A stretch of 5,150 nt of DNA from an uncultured Granulicatella sp. (GTDB taxonomy: Bacteria > Bacillota > Bacilli > Lactobacillales > Aerococcaceae): the NCBI GenBank assembly GCA_938017885.1, contig CALIJD010000219.1, forward strand, positions 1-5,150, in the 5' to 3' direction. How positions within the stretch are numbered: position 1 is the first letter of the stretch; every line of letters begins with the position of its first letter. The position numbers and the translations under genes were made by a program. A model generated the notes under the pieces. The model ran no database searches, was not told the DNA's origin, and worked only from the letters and a program-made list of their open reading frames with translations. Of this stretch, positions 1 to 5,150 are shown in pieces.

Positions 1-19
1 TGTAATCGTGAAACAAGAT

Positions 20-34
20 AAAACAGTCTGTTTT
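20..34. promoter_or_regulatory. Perfect 7-1-7 palindrome at the -35 end of the GTPase promoter
   Basis: The sequence reads AAAACAG-T-CTGTTTT, a perfect inverted repeat of 7 bases around one central base. Its right arm overlaps the first two bases of the proposed -35 element (33-38), the position expected of an operator. It matches no site I can name: the half-sites ACA/TGT are 3 bases apart, not 2 as in CopY boxes, and it lacks the longer Zur or PerR consensus. As RNA it could form only a weak 6-bp AT-rich stem, followed by six T (38-43), so a weak terminator of a gene left of the window is an alternative. The symmetry is seen; the function is inferred. Confidence 0.35.
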
Positions 35-60
35 GAGTTTTTTCAGGAGAGTGCTACAAT
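33..60 (+). promoter_or_regulatory. Sigma-A-type promoter of the COG0523 GTPase gene
   Basis: A -35 element TTGAGT (33-38) is followed by a 16-base spacer and a -10 element TACAAT (55-60). A TG dinucleotide at 52-53, one base before the -10, makes this an extended -10 promoter. Transcription would start near 66-68 and give a leader of about 40 bases before the start codon at 109. The leader has an AGGAGAGGGAG ribosome binding site (91-101) and no room for a riboswitch. Predicted by eye only. Confidence 0.65.
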
Positions 61-108
61 TAATTTACGAAAAGAAAACGAAAAAATCTGAGGAGAGGGA
101 GAAACTAT

Positions 109-1230
109 ATGTCACAAAAAATTCCAGTTACAATCGTCAGCGGCTTCCTTGGCGCTGGGAAAACAACTTTAATCAACAAAGTTTTAAAAGAAAAACATGG
201 CGAACATATCGCTGTTGTCATTAACGAATTCGGTGAAATCGGTGTAGACCATCAATTCGTTCTTGACGTTGAAGAAGAAATCTATCAAATGGATAACGGC
301 TGCCTTTGCTGCACGCTTCGTACAGACATTGCCGATATGTTGAAATCCATCTTAATGGTGAAAGAACAAAACGGCATTCGAGTAGACCGCGTGTTATTTG
401 AAACAACAGGTCTTGCGGATCCAGCTCCAATTGCACAAACCTTTATTAACGTGCCATTCTTAAACGAGCACTTTATTCTAGATGCGGTATTAACCGTTGT
501 GGATGCTAAAAACTTCCTATACCAAACAGCGCATCAACCGGAGCCAGCCAAACAAGTTGGGTTCGCGGATAAAATTTTCATGTCAAAACATAGCTTAGTA
601 GATGAAACGATCTACGCTAAAGTTGTAAACGAAGTTCGTAGCATCAATGCTTTTGCAGAAATCCAAGACCTTGACGCACGTCCTGTTCATATGAGCGACA
701 TGTTCGGACTTGAATTGTTCTACGCATCTGAGAAAAAAATCTTAGAAATGCAAGAACATGCCGAAGAAGAATATTGCGAAGAATGTGGCCATACACATGC
801 ACACGGTGACCACGATCACGAGCATCACCATCATGATCACGACCACCACGAGCACGATCACAACCATGAGCATGAACATCATGACCACGACCATGAGCAC
901 GAACATCATCATCACCATAGTCATAGCCACCATAGCGGTATTAACTCATTCGTCATCGAGACTGACAAACCTTTAGTTCTCGCAAACATTAACGAATGGT
1001 TGAATGAGCTTGTCTATATTTACGGGCCAGAATTATACCGTTACAAAGGCATCTTAAACGTGGAAGGATTAGATTACCAAATCATCTTCCAAGGAGTTCA
1101 AATGAGCTTTGATATCTCAAGAGGTCGCGACTTGAAAGATACAAAACGCTCCTCAACATTGGTCTTCATCGGAAAGAACCTTCCAGAAAATCAATTACGC
1201 GAAAGCTTTATTAAATGTACTGAAAAATAA
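109..1230 (+). CDS. COG0523/CobW-family P-loop GTPase, putative metal chaperone with His-rich linker
   Basis: This 373-aa cytoplasmic protein belongs to the G3E GTPase family COG0523 (CobW, YjiA, YeiR, ZagA/YciC, ZNG1), whose members use GTP binding and hydrolysis to deliver or insert metals, often zinc. The N-terminal GTPase domain has a Walker A GFLGAGKTT (residues 12-20), the family's metal motif GCLCC (Cys65, Cys67, Cys68) and the ETTG motif (98-101). The expected [N/S/T]KxD guanine-specificity motif reads SKHS (159-162), so its Asp is missing. A CEEC pair (223-226) and a tract with 29 His (228-275) precede the CobW C-terminal domain (about 277-366). Length fits the family. The start is set by the ribosome binding site at 91-101. 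The gene is monocistronic with its own promoter and a terminator after it. Zinc is the most likely metal from the His/Cys content and family, but nickel or cobalt cannot be excluded, and I see no clear Zur box. Family call very secure; metal and client protein unknown. Confidence 0.95.
   Translation: MSQKIPVTIVSGFLGAGKTTLINKVLKEKHGEHIAVVINEFGEIGVDHQFVLDVEEEIYQMDNGCLCCTLRTDIADMLKSILMVKEQNGIRVDRVLFETTGLADPAPIAQTFINVPFLNEHFILDAVLTVVDAKNFLYQTAHQPEPAKQVGFADKIFMSKHSLVDETIYAKVVNEVRSINAFAEIQDLDARPVHMSDMFGLELFYASEKKILEMQEHAEEEYCEECGHTHAHGDHDHEHHHHDHDHHEHDHNHEHEHHDHDHEHEHHHHHSHSHHSGINSFVIETDKPLVLANINEWLNELVYIYGPELYRYKGILNVEGLDYQIIFQGVQMSFDISRGRDLKDTKRSSTLVFIGKNLPENQLRESFIKCTEK
790..933 (+). repeat. Low-complexity His/Asp/Glu codon repeat inside the GTPase gene
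   Basis: Residues 228-275 of the GTPase are almost only His, Asp and Glu, with 29 His in 48 residues, encoded by runs of CAT/CAC alternating with GAC/GAT/GAG/GAA. At DNA level there is an imperfect repeat of 27-base period: 865-882 and 892-909 agree at 17 of 18 bases and both encode HEHEHH. Such a tract can chelate several divalent metal ions and is typical of COG0523 proteins, nickel/zinc chaperones and metal transporters. The mix of synonymous codons suggests it has been kept at protein level, while repeat slippage may vary its length between strains (inference). Confidence 0.85.
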
Positions 1231-1240
1231 ATCAAACGAA

Positions 1241-1265
1241 AAGGTCACCCTATTTGGGTGACCTT
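1241..1265. terminator. Bidirectional intrinsic terminator between convergent units
   Basis: AAGGTCACCC (1241-1250), a TATTT loop and GGGTGACCTT (1256-1265) form a perfect 10-bp stem. It lies 10 bases after the GTPase stop codon and 14 bases beyond the acetyltransferase stop on the opposite strand. On the - strand the stem runs into CTTTTCGTTTGATTT, a fair U-rich tail; on the + strand the tail CTTCATTTCC is poorer. It therefore probably serves both units, better for the leftward operon. Hairpin seen directly; strength inferred. Confidence 0.85.
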
Positions 1266-1279
1266 CTTCATTTCCTATT

Positions 1280-1900
1280 TTATTTTCCAAGTTCGTCTAA
1301 TAGTTCTTGGTGTTTTCGGCGCCAATTTGCCTTCTCTTCTTCGGTAATGTCACGAAGAACGCGGCATGGATTGCCAACCGCAATCACATTACTTGGAATG
1401 TCTTTTGTTACCACAGAGCCAGACCCGATGACCGTATTATCACCAATCGTCACTCCCGGATTCACCGTCACATTGGCCCCAAGCCATACGCTATTGCCTA
1501 TCGTAATCGGCATTCCAAATTCTGGACCCGCATTGCGCGTTTCGGCATCGGTTGGGTGTCCCGGCGTCACAAGCGATACATGCGGCCCGAACATGCAGTT
1601 GTCCCCAATCGTAATCGGCGCTACATCTAATAATGTACAGTCAAAATTCGCATAGAATCCTTCGCCAATCGTTGTATGAACTCCGTAGTCCACATAGACC
1701 GGTTGCTCCATGTAAATCTTCTCGCCTGTTTTTCCGAATAACTGTTTTAATAGCGTACGTCTTCCTTCGAAATCATCGAAGTCCAAACGATTGTATTGTT
1801 GCGCTAGTTTTTTCCCTTTAATGGATAAGTCTCTTAGCCCTTCTGTGAGAGACGGAATATATAAGTCTCCTGAGAGCATACGTTCTTTCATGGTTTTCAT
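1280..1900 (-). CDS. maa: Sugar O-acetyltransferase, maltose/galactoside acetyltransferase (Maa/LacA) family
   Basis: A 206-aa cytoplasmic enzyme of the left-handed beta-helix (hexapeptide repeat) acetyltransferases, which move acetyl from acetyl-CoA to a hydroxyl of maltose, glucose or galactosides. The N-terminal helical Mac domain spans about 5-57 (including MLSGDLY). Hexapeptide repeats run from about 70 to 185 (PITIGD, PITIGNSVWLGANV, PGVTIGDNTVIGSGSVV) and end in the family-typical GNPCRVLRDI. The catalytic His is His115 in TPGHPTD, with Asn85 in YANFD matching the LacA substrate residue. Full length. The first Met is chosen because AAAGGAG (1908-1914) sits 7 bases upstream; a second Met at codon 4 would be 16 bases away. 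The gene follows the ABC genes after 18 bases with no terminator, so it is likely co-transcribed. G+C is clearly higher than in those genes (36 of 60 bases at 1561-1620). Family secure; the symbol is by family, and the true acceptor (free sugar, glycan, other) is unknown. Confidence 0.93.
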   Translation of the reverse strand: MKTMKERMLSGDLYIPSLTEGLRDLSIKGKKLAQQYNRLDFDDFEGRRTLLKQLFGKTGEKIYMEQPVYVDYGVHTTIGEGFYANFDCTLLDVAPITIGDNCMFGPHVSLVTPGHPTDAETRNAGPEFGMPITIGNSVWLGANVTVNPGVTIGDNTVIGSGSVVTKDIPSNVIAVGNPCRVLRDITEEEKANWRRKHQELLDELGK

Positions 1901-1907
1901 TTAGATA

Positions 1908-1914
1908 CTCCTTT
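1908..1914 (-). promoter_or_regulatory. Ribosome binding site in the 18-base gap before the acetyltransferase
   Basis: AAAGGAG on the - strand lies 7 bases from the ATG at 1900 and fixes that start. It fits in the 18 bases after the second ABC gene's stop codon (1919-1921), leaving no space for a separate promoter or terminator there. This supports co-transcription with the transporter genes. Confidence 0.8.
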
Positions 1915-1918
1915 ACAG

Positions 1919-3484
1919 TTAGTTCTCCAATTGAATCACATGGTCAAAAAGAGTTCTATTCTCTTTGATAAAATGATGTGTCACCATTATAACGGTTAGT
2001 TCTGGATTTGACAAAATCATTTTCTCAATACGAGCAGCGCTCTCCATATCTAAGCTCGCCGTACTTTCATCAAACAGAAGGATTTTATCTGGTTGCGTTA
2101 ATGCTCTCGCTATAGAAATTCTCTGTCTTTGGCCACCAGATAATTGACTGCCATGCTCGGTAACTGCATCATCCAATTGGCAGAATTGTTGAATGCCGAG
2201 CTCATCAGGGAGTGAGATTTCTTTGGTGTTATCCCACAAAGTAATGTTCTCTCTAACGGTTGCGTTAAACAAATGATTCTTTTGCGGATTGTAGTGAACA
2301 ACACTACGCAATTGAACCACTTGTTCCTTCGTTAGTTCATTTCCATCTAAGAAGACTTCTCCAGAATAGTCATTGTTTTCTCCTGCAAGGAAATGTAATA
2401 AAGTGGATTTTCCGCTTCCGCTATCCCCGACTAAAGCATATTTCTTTCCTTTCTCAATCGTAAAGGAAATTGGTTTCACAATTTTATTTCCGTTGACCGC
2501 TACTTCTACAGAACTCAATACTAGAGAGTCCTTCAGTTCCAGTTCTTCTTGTAGCATTTCATCAGGGAGAATGGATTCATATTTATCAAAATATACTTGA
2601 ACAGACTTATACTGTACTAGATTTTGCGCGATTAGACTGACTTTGCCGAAAAGCACTCCTGTAAATGAACCGATACTTCCCATAACCCCAATCGATACAA
2701 TTCCATTAACTACAAGATATCCGACTAAAATAGCACTCAATGATTGACCTAAACTATTCACGGCTCCTGAAGCAATTCCAGAGAGCATGAATGCGCGAAT
2801 CAAACGAACCACAGAATCTTTAACAGCGCCCGATTCAAATTGGACGCGATTTTTAAAGGTATCCATTTTATTTAATGCATAGAATACGGAATATCCCTCT
2901 AGTAAATTTTGTACATTCGAAGAAAATTTTTCTTGTGTTGTAGAATAACTTTCCAGTACTTTCTTCGTATGTGGTTCGAATAATTTTGGAATCAAAAGAA
3001 GGCCGCTAATTAATACCACAAGGAATAACAGGATAGTCCAGTGATAAGTAAGGATAACTCCTATTGATAACAGCACCGTTAGTACACTTTCTGTTATCGT
3101 GAAAAACATCGGAATTCCCAATGACGAGATTCTCTCCATATCGTTTGTCATCCAAGATACATACTCTGGAAATTCATGTTTGGTGATTTCCATATAATTC
3201 GCCTTACGAAGTTTTTCTGCGATTTCTTTCCTTAATTCCGTATTAACTAGTTGAATGAATTTTTCTTGTTGAACAGAAAATAAGAAATCTGAATACGATA
3301 ATATTCCTTGCATGGCAAATCGGATTGCCAACGCACCTACAAATTGCCAAGCGTTTAATGCGACTAACCCGTCAATGGCAAATGCAATAATCGCAATGTT
3401 CGCCACGGTTAAAAGGCTCTTGATGATTACTAATACGAGAAGAATCATTACTTTGGATGGATGTTGTAGTAACTTCTGCTTCAT
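1919..3484 (-). CDS. ABC exporter half-transporter, second of a tandem pair (permease-ATPase fusion)
   Basis: A 521-aa membrane protein with an N-terminal type IV exporter membrane domain and a C-terminal ATPase. Hydrophobic segments lie near 11-40, 45-66, 122-146, 148-166, 235-258 and 259-280, consistent with six helices. EYVSWMTNDMERI (107-119) sits at the coupling-helix region. The ATPase has Walker A GDSGSGKST (353-361), Q-loop Gln401, signature LSGGQRQR (448-455), Walker B KILLFDE (467-473, catalytic Glu473), D-loop TASLD and switch His503. All catalytic residues are intact, but the usual A-loop aromatic position appears to be Val330 (VEVAVNG). The start overlaps the previous gene's stop as ATGA, with GGAAGGAG (3493-3500) 8 bases upstream, implying translational coupling. 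It is homologous to its upstream neighbour throughout and most likely forms a heterodimer with it. No substrate-specific domain, such as a C39 peptidase, is present. Substrate unknown: peptide, lipid or drug are all possible. Confidence 0.92.
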   Translation of the reverse strand: MKQKLLQHPSKVMILLVLVIIKSLLTVANIAIIAFAIDGLVALNAWQFVGALAIRFAMQGILSYSDFLFSVQQEKFIQLVNTELRKEIAEKLRKANYMEITKHEFPEYVSWMTNDMERISSLGIPMFFTITESVLTVLLSIGVILTYHWTILLFLVVLISGLLLIPKLFEPHTKKVLESYSTTQEKFSSNVQNLLEGYSVFYALNKMDTFKNRVQFESGAVKDSVVRLIRAFMLSGIASGAVNSLGQSLSAILVGYLVVNGIVSIGVMGSIGSFTGVLFGKVSLIAQNLVQYKSVQVYFDKYESILPDEMLQEELELKDSLVLSSVEVAVNGNKIVKPISFTIEKGKKYALVGDSGSGKSTLLHFLAGENNDYSGEVFLDGNELTKEQVVQLRSVVHYNPQKNHLFNATVRENITLWDNTKEISLPDELGIQQFCQLDDAVTEHGSQLSGGQRQRISIARALTQPDKILLFDESTASLDMESAARIEKMILSNPELTVIMVTHHFIKENRTLFDHVIQLEN

Positions 3485-5061
3485 AATGATTTCTCCTTCC
3501 CTAAGTAAATCACTTCATCAAATAAATCAAGATGTTCTTCAAAAAAATGATGTGTCACAATCACAAGGGTTAGGTTAGGATTTTGAAGGAGTTGAGCCTC
3601 TATACTTCGCGCACTTTCCAAATCTAGATTCGCAGTACTTTCATCGAGTAACAACACCTTATCTGATTCAAGCAGCGTTCTAGCCAGCGCTAATCGTTGT
3701 CGTTGCCCTCCGGATAACTTAGTTCCATGTTCACTCAGAACTTCCTGAGCATTCGTAAATTGATTTAATCCCATTTGACTAGATTCTTCCTCAAACGGAC
3801 GATCTTCCCATAACGTAATATTATCTTTTACTGTAGCGTTAAAAACATGGTTCTTCTGAGGATTGTATGCAGTAATATTGCGTAGCTGTACTATTTGTTC
3901 CTTAGAAAGAGGCTTCCCATCGAGGATTACTTCACCTGTAAATTCGTGATTTCGACCAGCTAAGAAATTCAATAATGTTGATTTCCCAGTACCGCTATCC
4001 CCTAACAACGCATATTTCTTCCCTTTTTCGATAGTGAATGTCACGGGTTGTACAATGACTTTCCCATTTACGCTAACTGATACATCTCGTAATGATAAAG
4101 ATTGTTGCAGAGAACTATTGTCTTGTTGTAAATTCGAATCTTCATCTAAGCTATTGAATTTATCAAAATAAACATGAATCGATTTTAATTGAACTAATTG
4201 TTGAACGACTTGTTCTAACGATGCAAAGCAGTTAAATGTAAGAGAGCCTGCTGCAGTAAATGCCCCCACTGAAATCATCCCAGCAAACACCATGAATCCG
4301 GCTACGACATCCACTGAAATTTTCCCAATGAAATTCAGTAACGAAATGCACAATTGTACAAAAGAAAATTTCTTTCGATAACTGACTTTAACTTCTGATA
4401 ATGCATCTGAAGCGACTTTAATTCGCTTCACAAATTGCCCAACTGCATTCGAGGTATAAAACACTTCGAATCCTTTAAATAAGTTTTGAACGGTTGTAAT
4501 AAATTCTTCATTGGCAGCCGATATATTTGAAGTAGCTTCCTTGGTTTGTTTTTGAAACCACTTGGGCGTGAAAAAAAGCATCAATGCTACCAAGACAGTC
4601 ACCACTGCTAATCCCCAATGGAATAGTGAGAGAGAAGTCAATGCAAAGATCAGCATCATTCCACTTCCGATGCTGTTGAATAATACTGCAAATCCATTGT
4701 CCTCTAATTGCTCTAAATCACTTGTAAACCATGAAACATACGCAGAAACATCTTTTTCTGTCACTGTCGAATAATTCGCACGACCGATTTTGTCGGCAAT
4801 TTCTCCTCGGATTTCAATGCTAATTTTTTGGATGAGCTTATTCAGCTGCACATTATATCCATATAACGATGCCAAATAAACTCCACTGAAAGCTATCCCT
4901 ACTAACTTCCACATTAAAAACGTAGAAAAATCGCCCTTAACTAAAGCATTAAATGCTGGTGCATTCAACGAAATACTAATAATAGAGGATACATTTTCCA
5001 AGAAAGTTAATAACACTACAACAAAAGATGCTACTTTATGCCTGAGCAGATACCGTTTCAT
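3481..5061 (-). CDS. ABC exporter half-transporter, first of a tandem pair (permease-ATPase fusion)
   Basis: A 526-aa membrane protein of the same build as its downstream neighbour. Hydrophobic segments lie near 10-32, 51-69, 124-146, 148-165, 233-258 and 259-280. AYVSWFTSDLEQLE (107-120) is the coupling-helix region. The ATPase has Walker A GDSGTGKST (354-362), Q-loop Gln402, signature LSGGQRQR (449-456), Walker B KVLLLDE (468-474, catalytic Glu474), D-loop TANLD and switch His504. Both partners thus keep a full set of catalytic residues, unlike many heterodimeric exporters with one degenerate site. The A-loop aromatic appears replaced by Val331 (VSVSVNG). The start is supported by TAGGAGGAA (5070-5078), with GGAGG 10 bases before the ATG. 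It is the first gene of the visible operon; a TATAAT and a palindrome lie just upstream. AT-rich (17 G+C in the 60 bases at 4321-4380). Export is inferred from architecture; the substrate is unknown and there is no neighbour here that names it. Confidence 0.92.
   Translation of the reverse strand: MKRYLLRHKVASFVVVLLTFLENVSSIISISLNAPAFNALVKGDFSTFLMWKLVGIAFSGVYLASLYGYNVQLNKLIQKISIEIRGEIADKIGRANYSTVTEKDVSAYVSWFTSDLEQLEDNGFAVLFNSIGSGMMLIFALTSLSLFHWGLAVVTVLVALMLFFTPKWFQKQTKEATSNISAANEEFITTVQNLFKGFEVFYTSNAVGQFVKRIKVASDALSEVKVSYRKKFSFVQLCISLLNFIGKISVDVVAGFMVFAGMISVGAFTAAGSLTFNCFASLEQVVQQLVQLKSIHVYFDKFNSLDEDSNLQQDNSSLQQSLSLRDVSVSVNGKVIVQPVTFTIEKGKKYALLGDSGTGKSTLLNFLAGRNHEFTGEVILDGKPLSKEQIVQLRNITAYNPQKNHVFNATVKDNITLWEDRPFEEESSQMGLNQFTNAQEVLSEHGTKLSGGQRQRLALARTLLESDKVLLLDESTANLDLESARSIEAQLLQNPNLTLVIVTHHFFEEHLDLFDEVIYLGKEKSL
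3493..3500 (-). promoter_or_regulatory. Ribosome binding site of the second ABC gene, inside the end of the first
   Basis: GGAAGGAG on the - strand is read as codons for the final GKEKSL of the first ABC protein and also sits 8 bases before the second gene's ATG. With the 4-base ATGA overlap (3481-3484) it points to translational coupling and near-equal output of the two subunits, as expected for a heterodimer. Confidence 0.8.
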
Positions 5062-5150
5062 TGATTTCTTTCCTCCTATAAATTTCTAAATAGAAATTAT
5101 ATACCAATTCAAATCCTCTAAATCCATTAAGAATACTCTCATCAATTGTC
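5036..5150 (-). CDS. Possible 3' end of an upstream gene, cut by the window edge
   Basis: From the right edge, one - strand frame stays open for 37 codons and stops with TAA at 5036-5038, 26 bases inside the first ABC gene. It has codon use like the neighbours (A/T third positions, G-rich first positions) and encodes a plausible peptide containing ILNGFRGFELVYNFYLEIYR. A GF..FE patch resembles C-termini of some TetR-type regulators, but this is a weak resemblance. A second frame is also open from the edge and stops with TAG at 5086-5088, 24 bases before the ABC start, a normal operon spacing. I cannot tell which, if either, is coding. An open run this long is not rare by chance in AT-rich DNA. 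Confidence 0.3.
   Translation of the reverse strand, partial: TIDESILNGFRGFELVYNFYLEIYRRKEINETVSAQA
5081..5098. promoter_or_regulatory. Perfect 8-2-8 palindrome, candidate operator of the ABC operon
   Basis: AATTTCTA-AA-TAGAAATT is a perfect inverted repeat with two central bases. It overlaps the last bases of the proposed -10 element (5096-5101, - strand) and covers the likely transcription start, and it ends just before the ribosome binding site. This is where a dimeric repressor (for example of TetR, MarR or PadR type) would block transcription. It could also fold as a weak AT-rich hairpin in the leader. The symmetry is seen; the operator role is inferred. Confidence 0.45.
5096..5124 (-). 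promoter_or_regulatory. Candidate promoter of the ABC-acetyltransferase operon
   Basis: On the - strand a perfect TATAAT (5096-5101) lies 34 bases before the ATG. The hexamer 17 bases upstream (5119-5124) is GATTTA, a poor match to TTGACA, and there is no TG extension. Either the promoter is weak or activator-dependent, or the TATAAT is chance and transcription enters from a gene beyond the window edge. Confidence 0.4.

Noticed and set aside
1..70. TAATCGTGA (3-11) and TTTACGA (64-70) as halves of a Zur box
   Set aside because: The halves resemble parts of the Firmicutes Zur consensus but are more than 50 bases apart, and neither is a full palindrome.
33..224. Open frame of 63 codons overlapping the start of the GTPase gene
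   Set aside because: It begins inside the -35 element, has no proper ribosome binding site, and runs out of frame into the Walker A coding region of a certain gene.
742..933. Met/Val-rich open frame on the - strand opposite the His tract
   Set aside because: It is the complement of CAT/CAC codons (ATG/GTG); its low-complexity M/V composition is fully explained by the His-rich coding repeat and it has no ribosome binding site.
1254..1655. Open frames on the + strand opposite the acetyltransferase gene
   Set aside because: They start at or just after the terminator stem and are antisense to hexapeptide repeats of a clear enzyme; the composition reflects the complement of its codons.
1280..1900. 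Xenobiotic (streptogramin/chloramphenicol) acetyltransferase instead of a sugar acetyltransferase
   Set aside because: The N-terminal Mac domain, TPGHPTD with His115, YANFD with Asn85 and the GNPCRVLRDI end match the Maa/LacA/NodL branch, not the Vat/XAT branch.
1919..5061. Bacteriocin-type peptidase-containing exporter or CydDC
   Set aside because: Neither ABC protein has an N-terminal C39 peptidase domain. CydC/CydD-like organisation is possible by architecture, but there are no cytochrome bd genes nearby and no specific motif supports it.
1..5150. CRISPR arrays, tRNA/rRNA, insertion sequences, phage genes
   Set aside because: No regularly spaced repeats, tRNA-like cloverleaf, transposase motifs or terminal inverted repeats were seen by eye; the window is almost fully taken up by four recognisable genes.

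Overview
The window looks like a chromosomal segment of a low-GC Gram-positive bacterium, probably a member of the Lactobacillales. The support is the AT-rich codon use, the strong AGGAG-type ribosome binding sites, the TATAAT-like promoter elements and the families present; genus cannot be fixed from the sequence. It is densely coding, with two transcription units facing each other.

Left unit (+ strand, 1-1230): a good extended -10 promoter (33-60), with a short perfect palindrome over its -35 end, drives one gene of 373 codons. The gene encodes a COG0523/CobW-type P-loop GTPase (putative metallochaperone) with a CxCC metal motif and a very long His-rich linker (29 His in 48 residues). Its guanine-specificity motif reads SKHS where the family expects [N/S/T]KxD, the clearest oddity in a recognisable protein here.

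Middle: a 10-bp perfect hairpin (1241-1265) in the 49-bp convergent gap can terminate both units.

Right unit (- strand, 5061 down to 1280): two tandem, mutually homologous ABC exporter half-transporters (526 and 521 aa, each membrane domain plus ATPase) joined by an ATGA stop-start overlap. After an 18-nt gap comes a maltose/galactoside O-acetyltransferase-family enzyme (206 aa). No terminator separates the three genes, so they form a likely operon. The two transporters probably form a heterodimeric exporter of unknown substrate. The acetyltransferase is clearly richer in G+C than the ABC genes where sampled, so the operon may be of mixed origin.

Right edge (5062-5150): upstream of the first ABC gene lie a perfect TATAAT and an 8-2-8 palindrome overlapping it, a candidate operator. 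The same stretch also reads as an open frame that could be the last 37 codons of an upstream gene, possibly a regulator; this is unresolved at the window edge. No RNA genes, CRISPR arrays, insertion sequences or phage genes were seen. The content is mostly known families, and no clear-cut new system is visible; the points worth checking are the altered GTPase motif, the ABC pair without a recognisable A-loop aromatic residue, and the operator-like palindromes.
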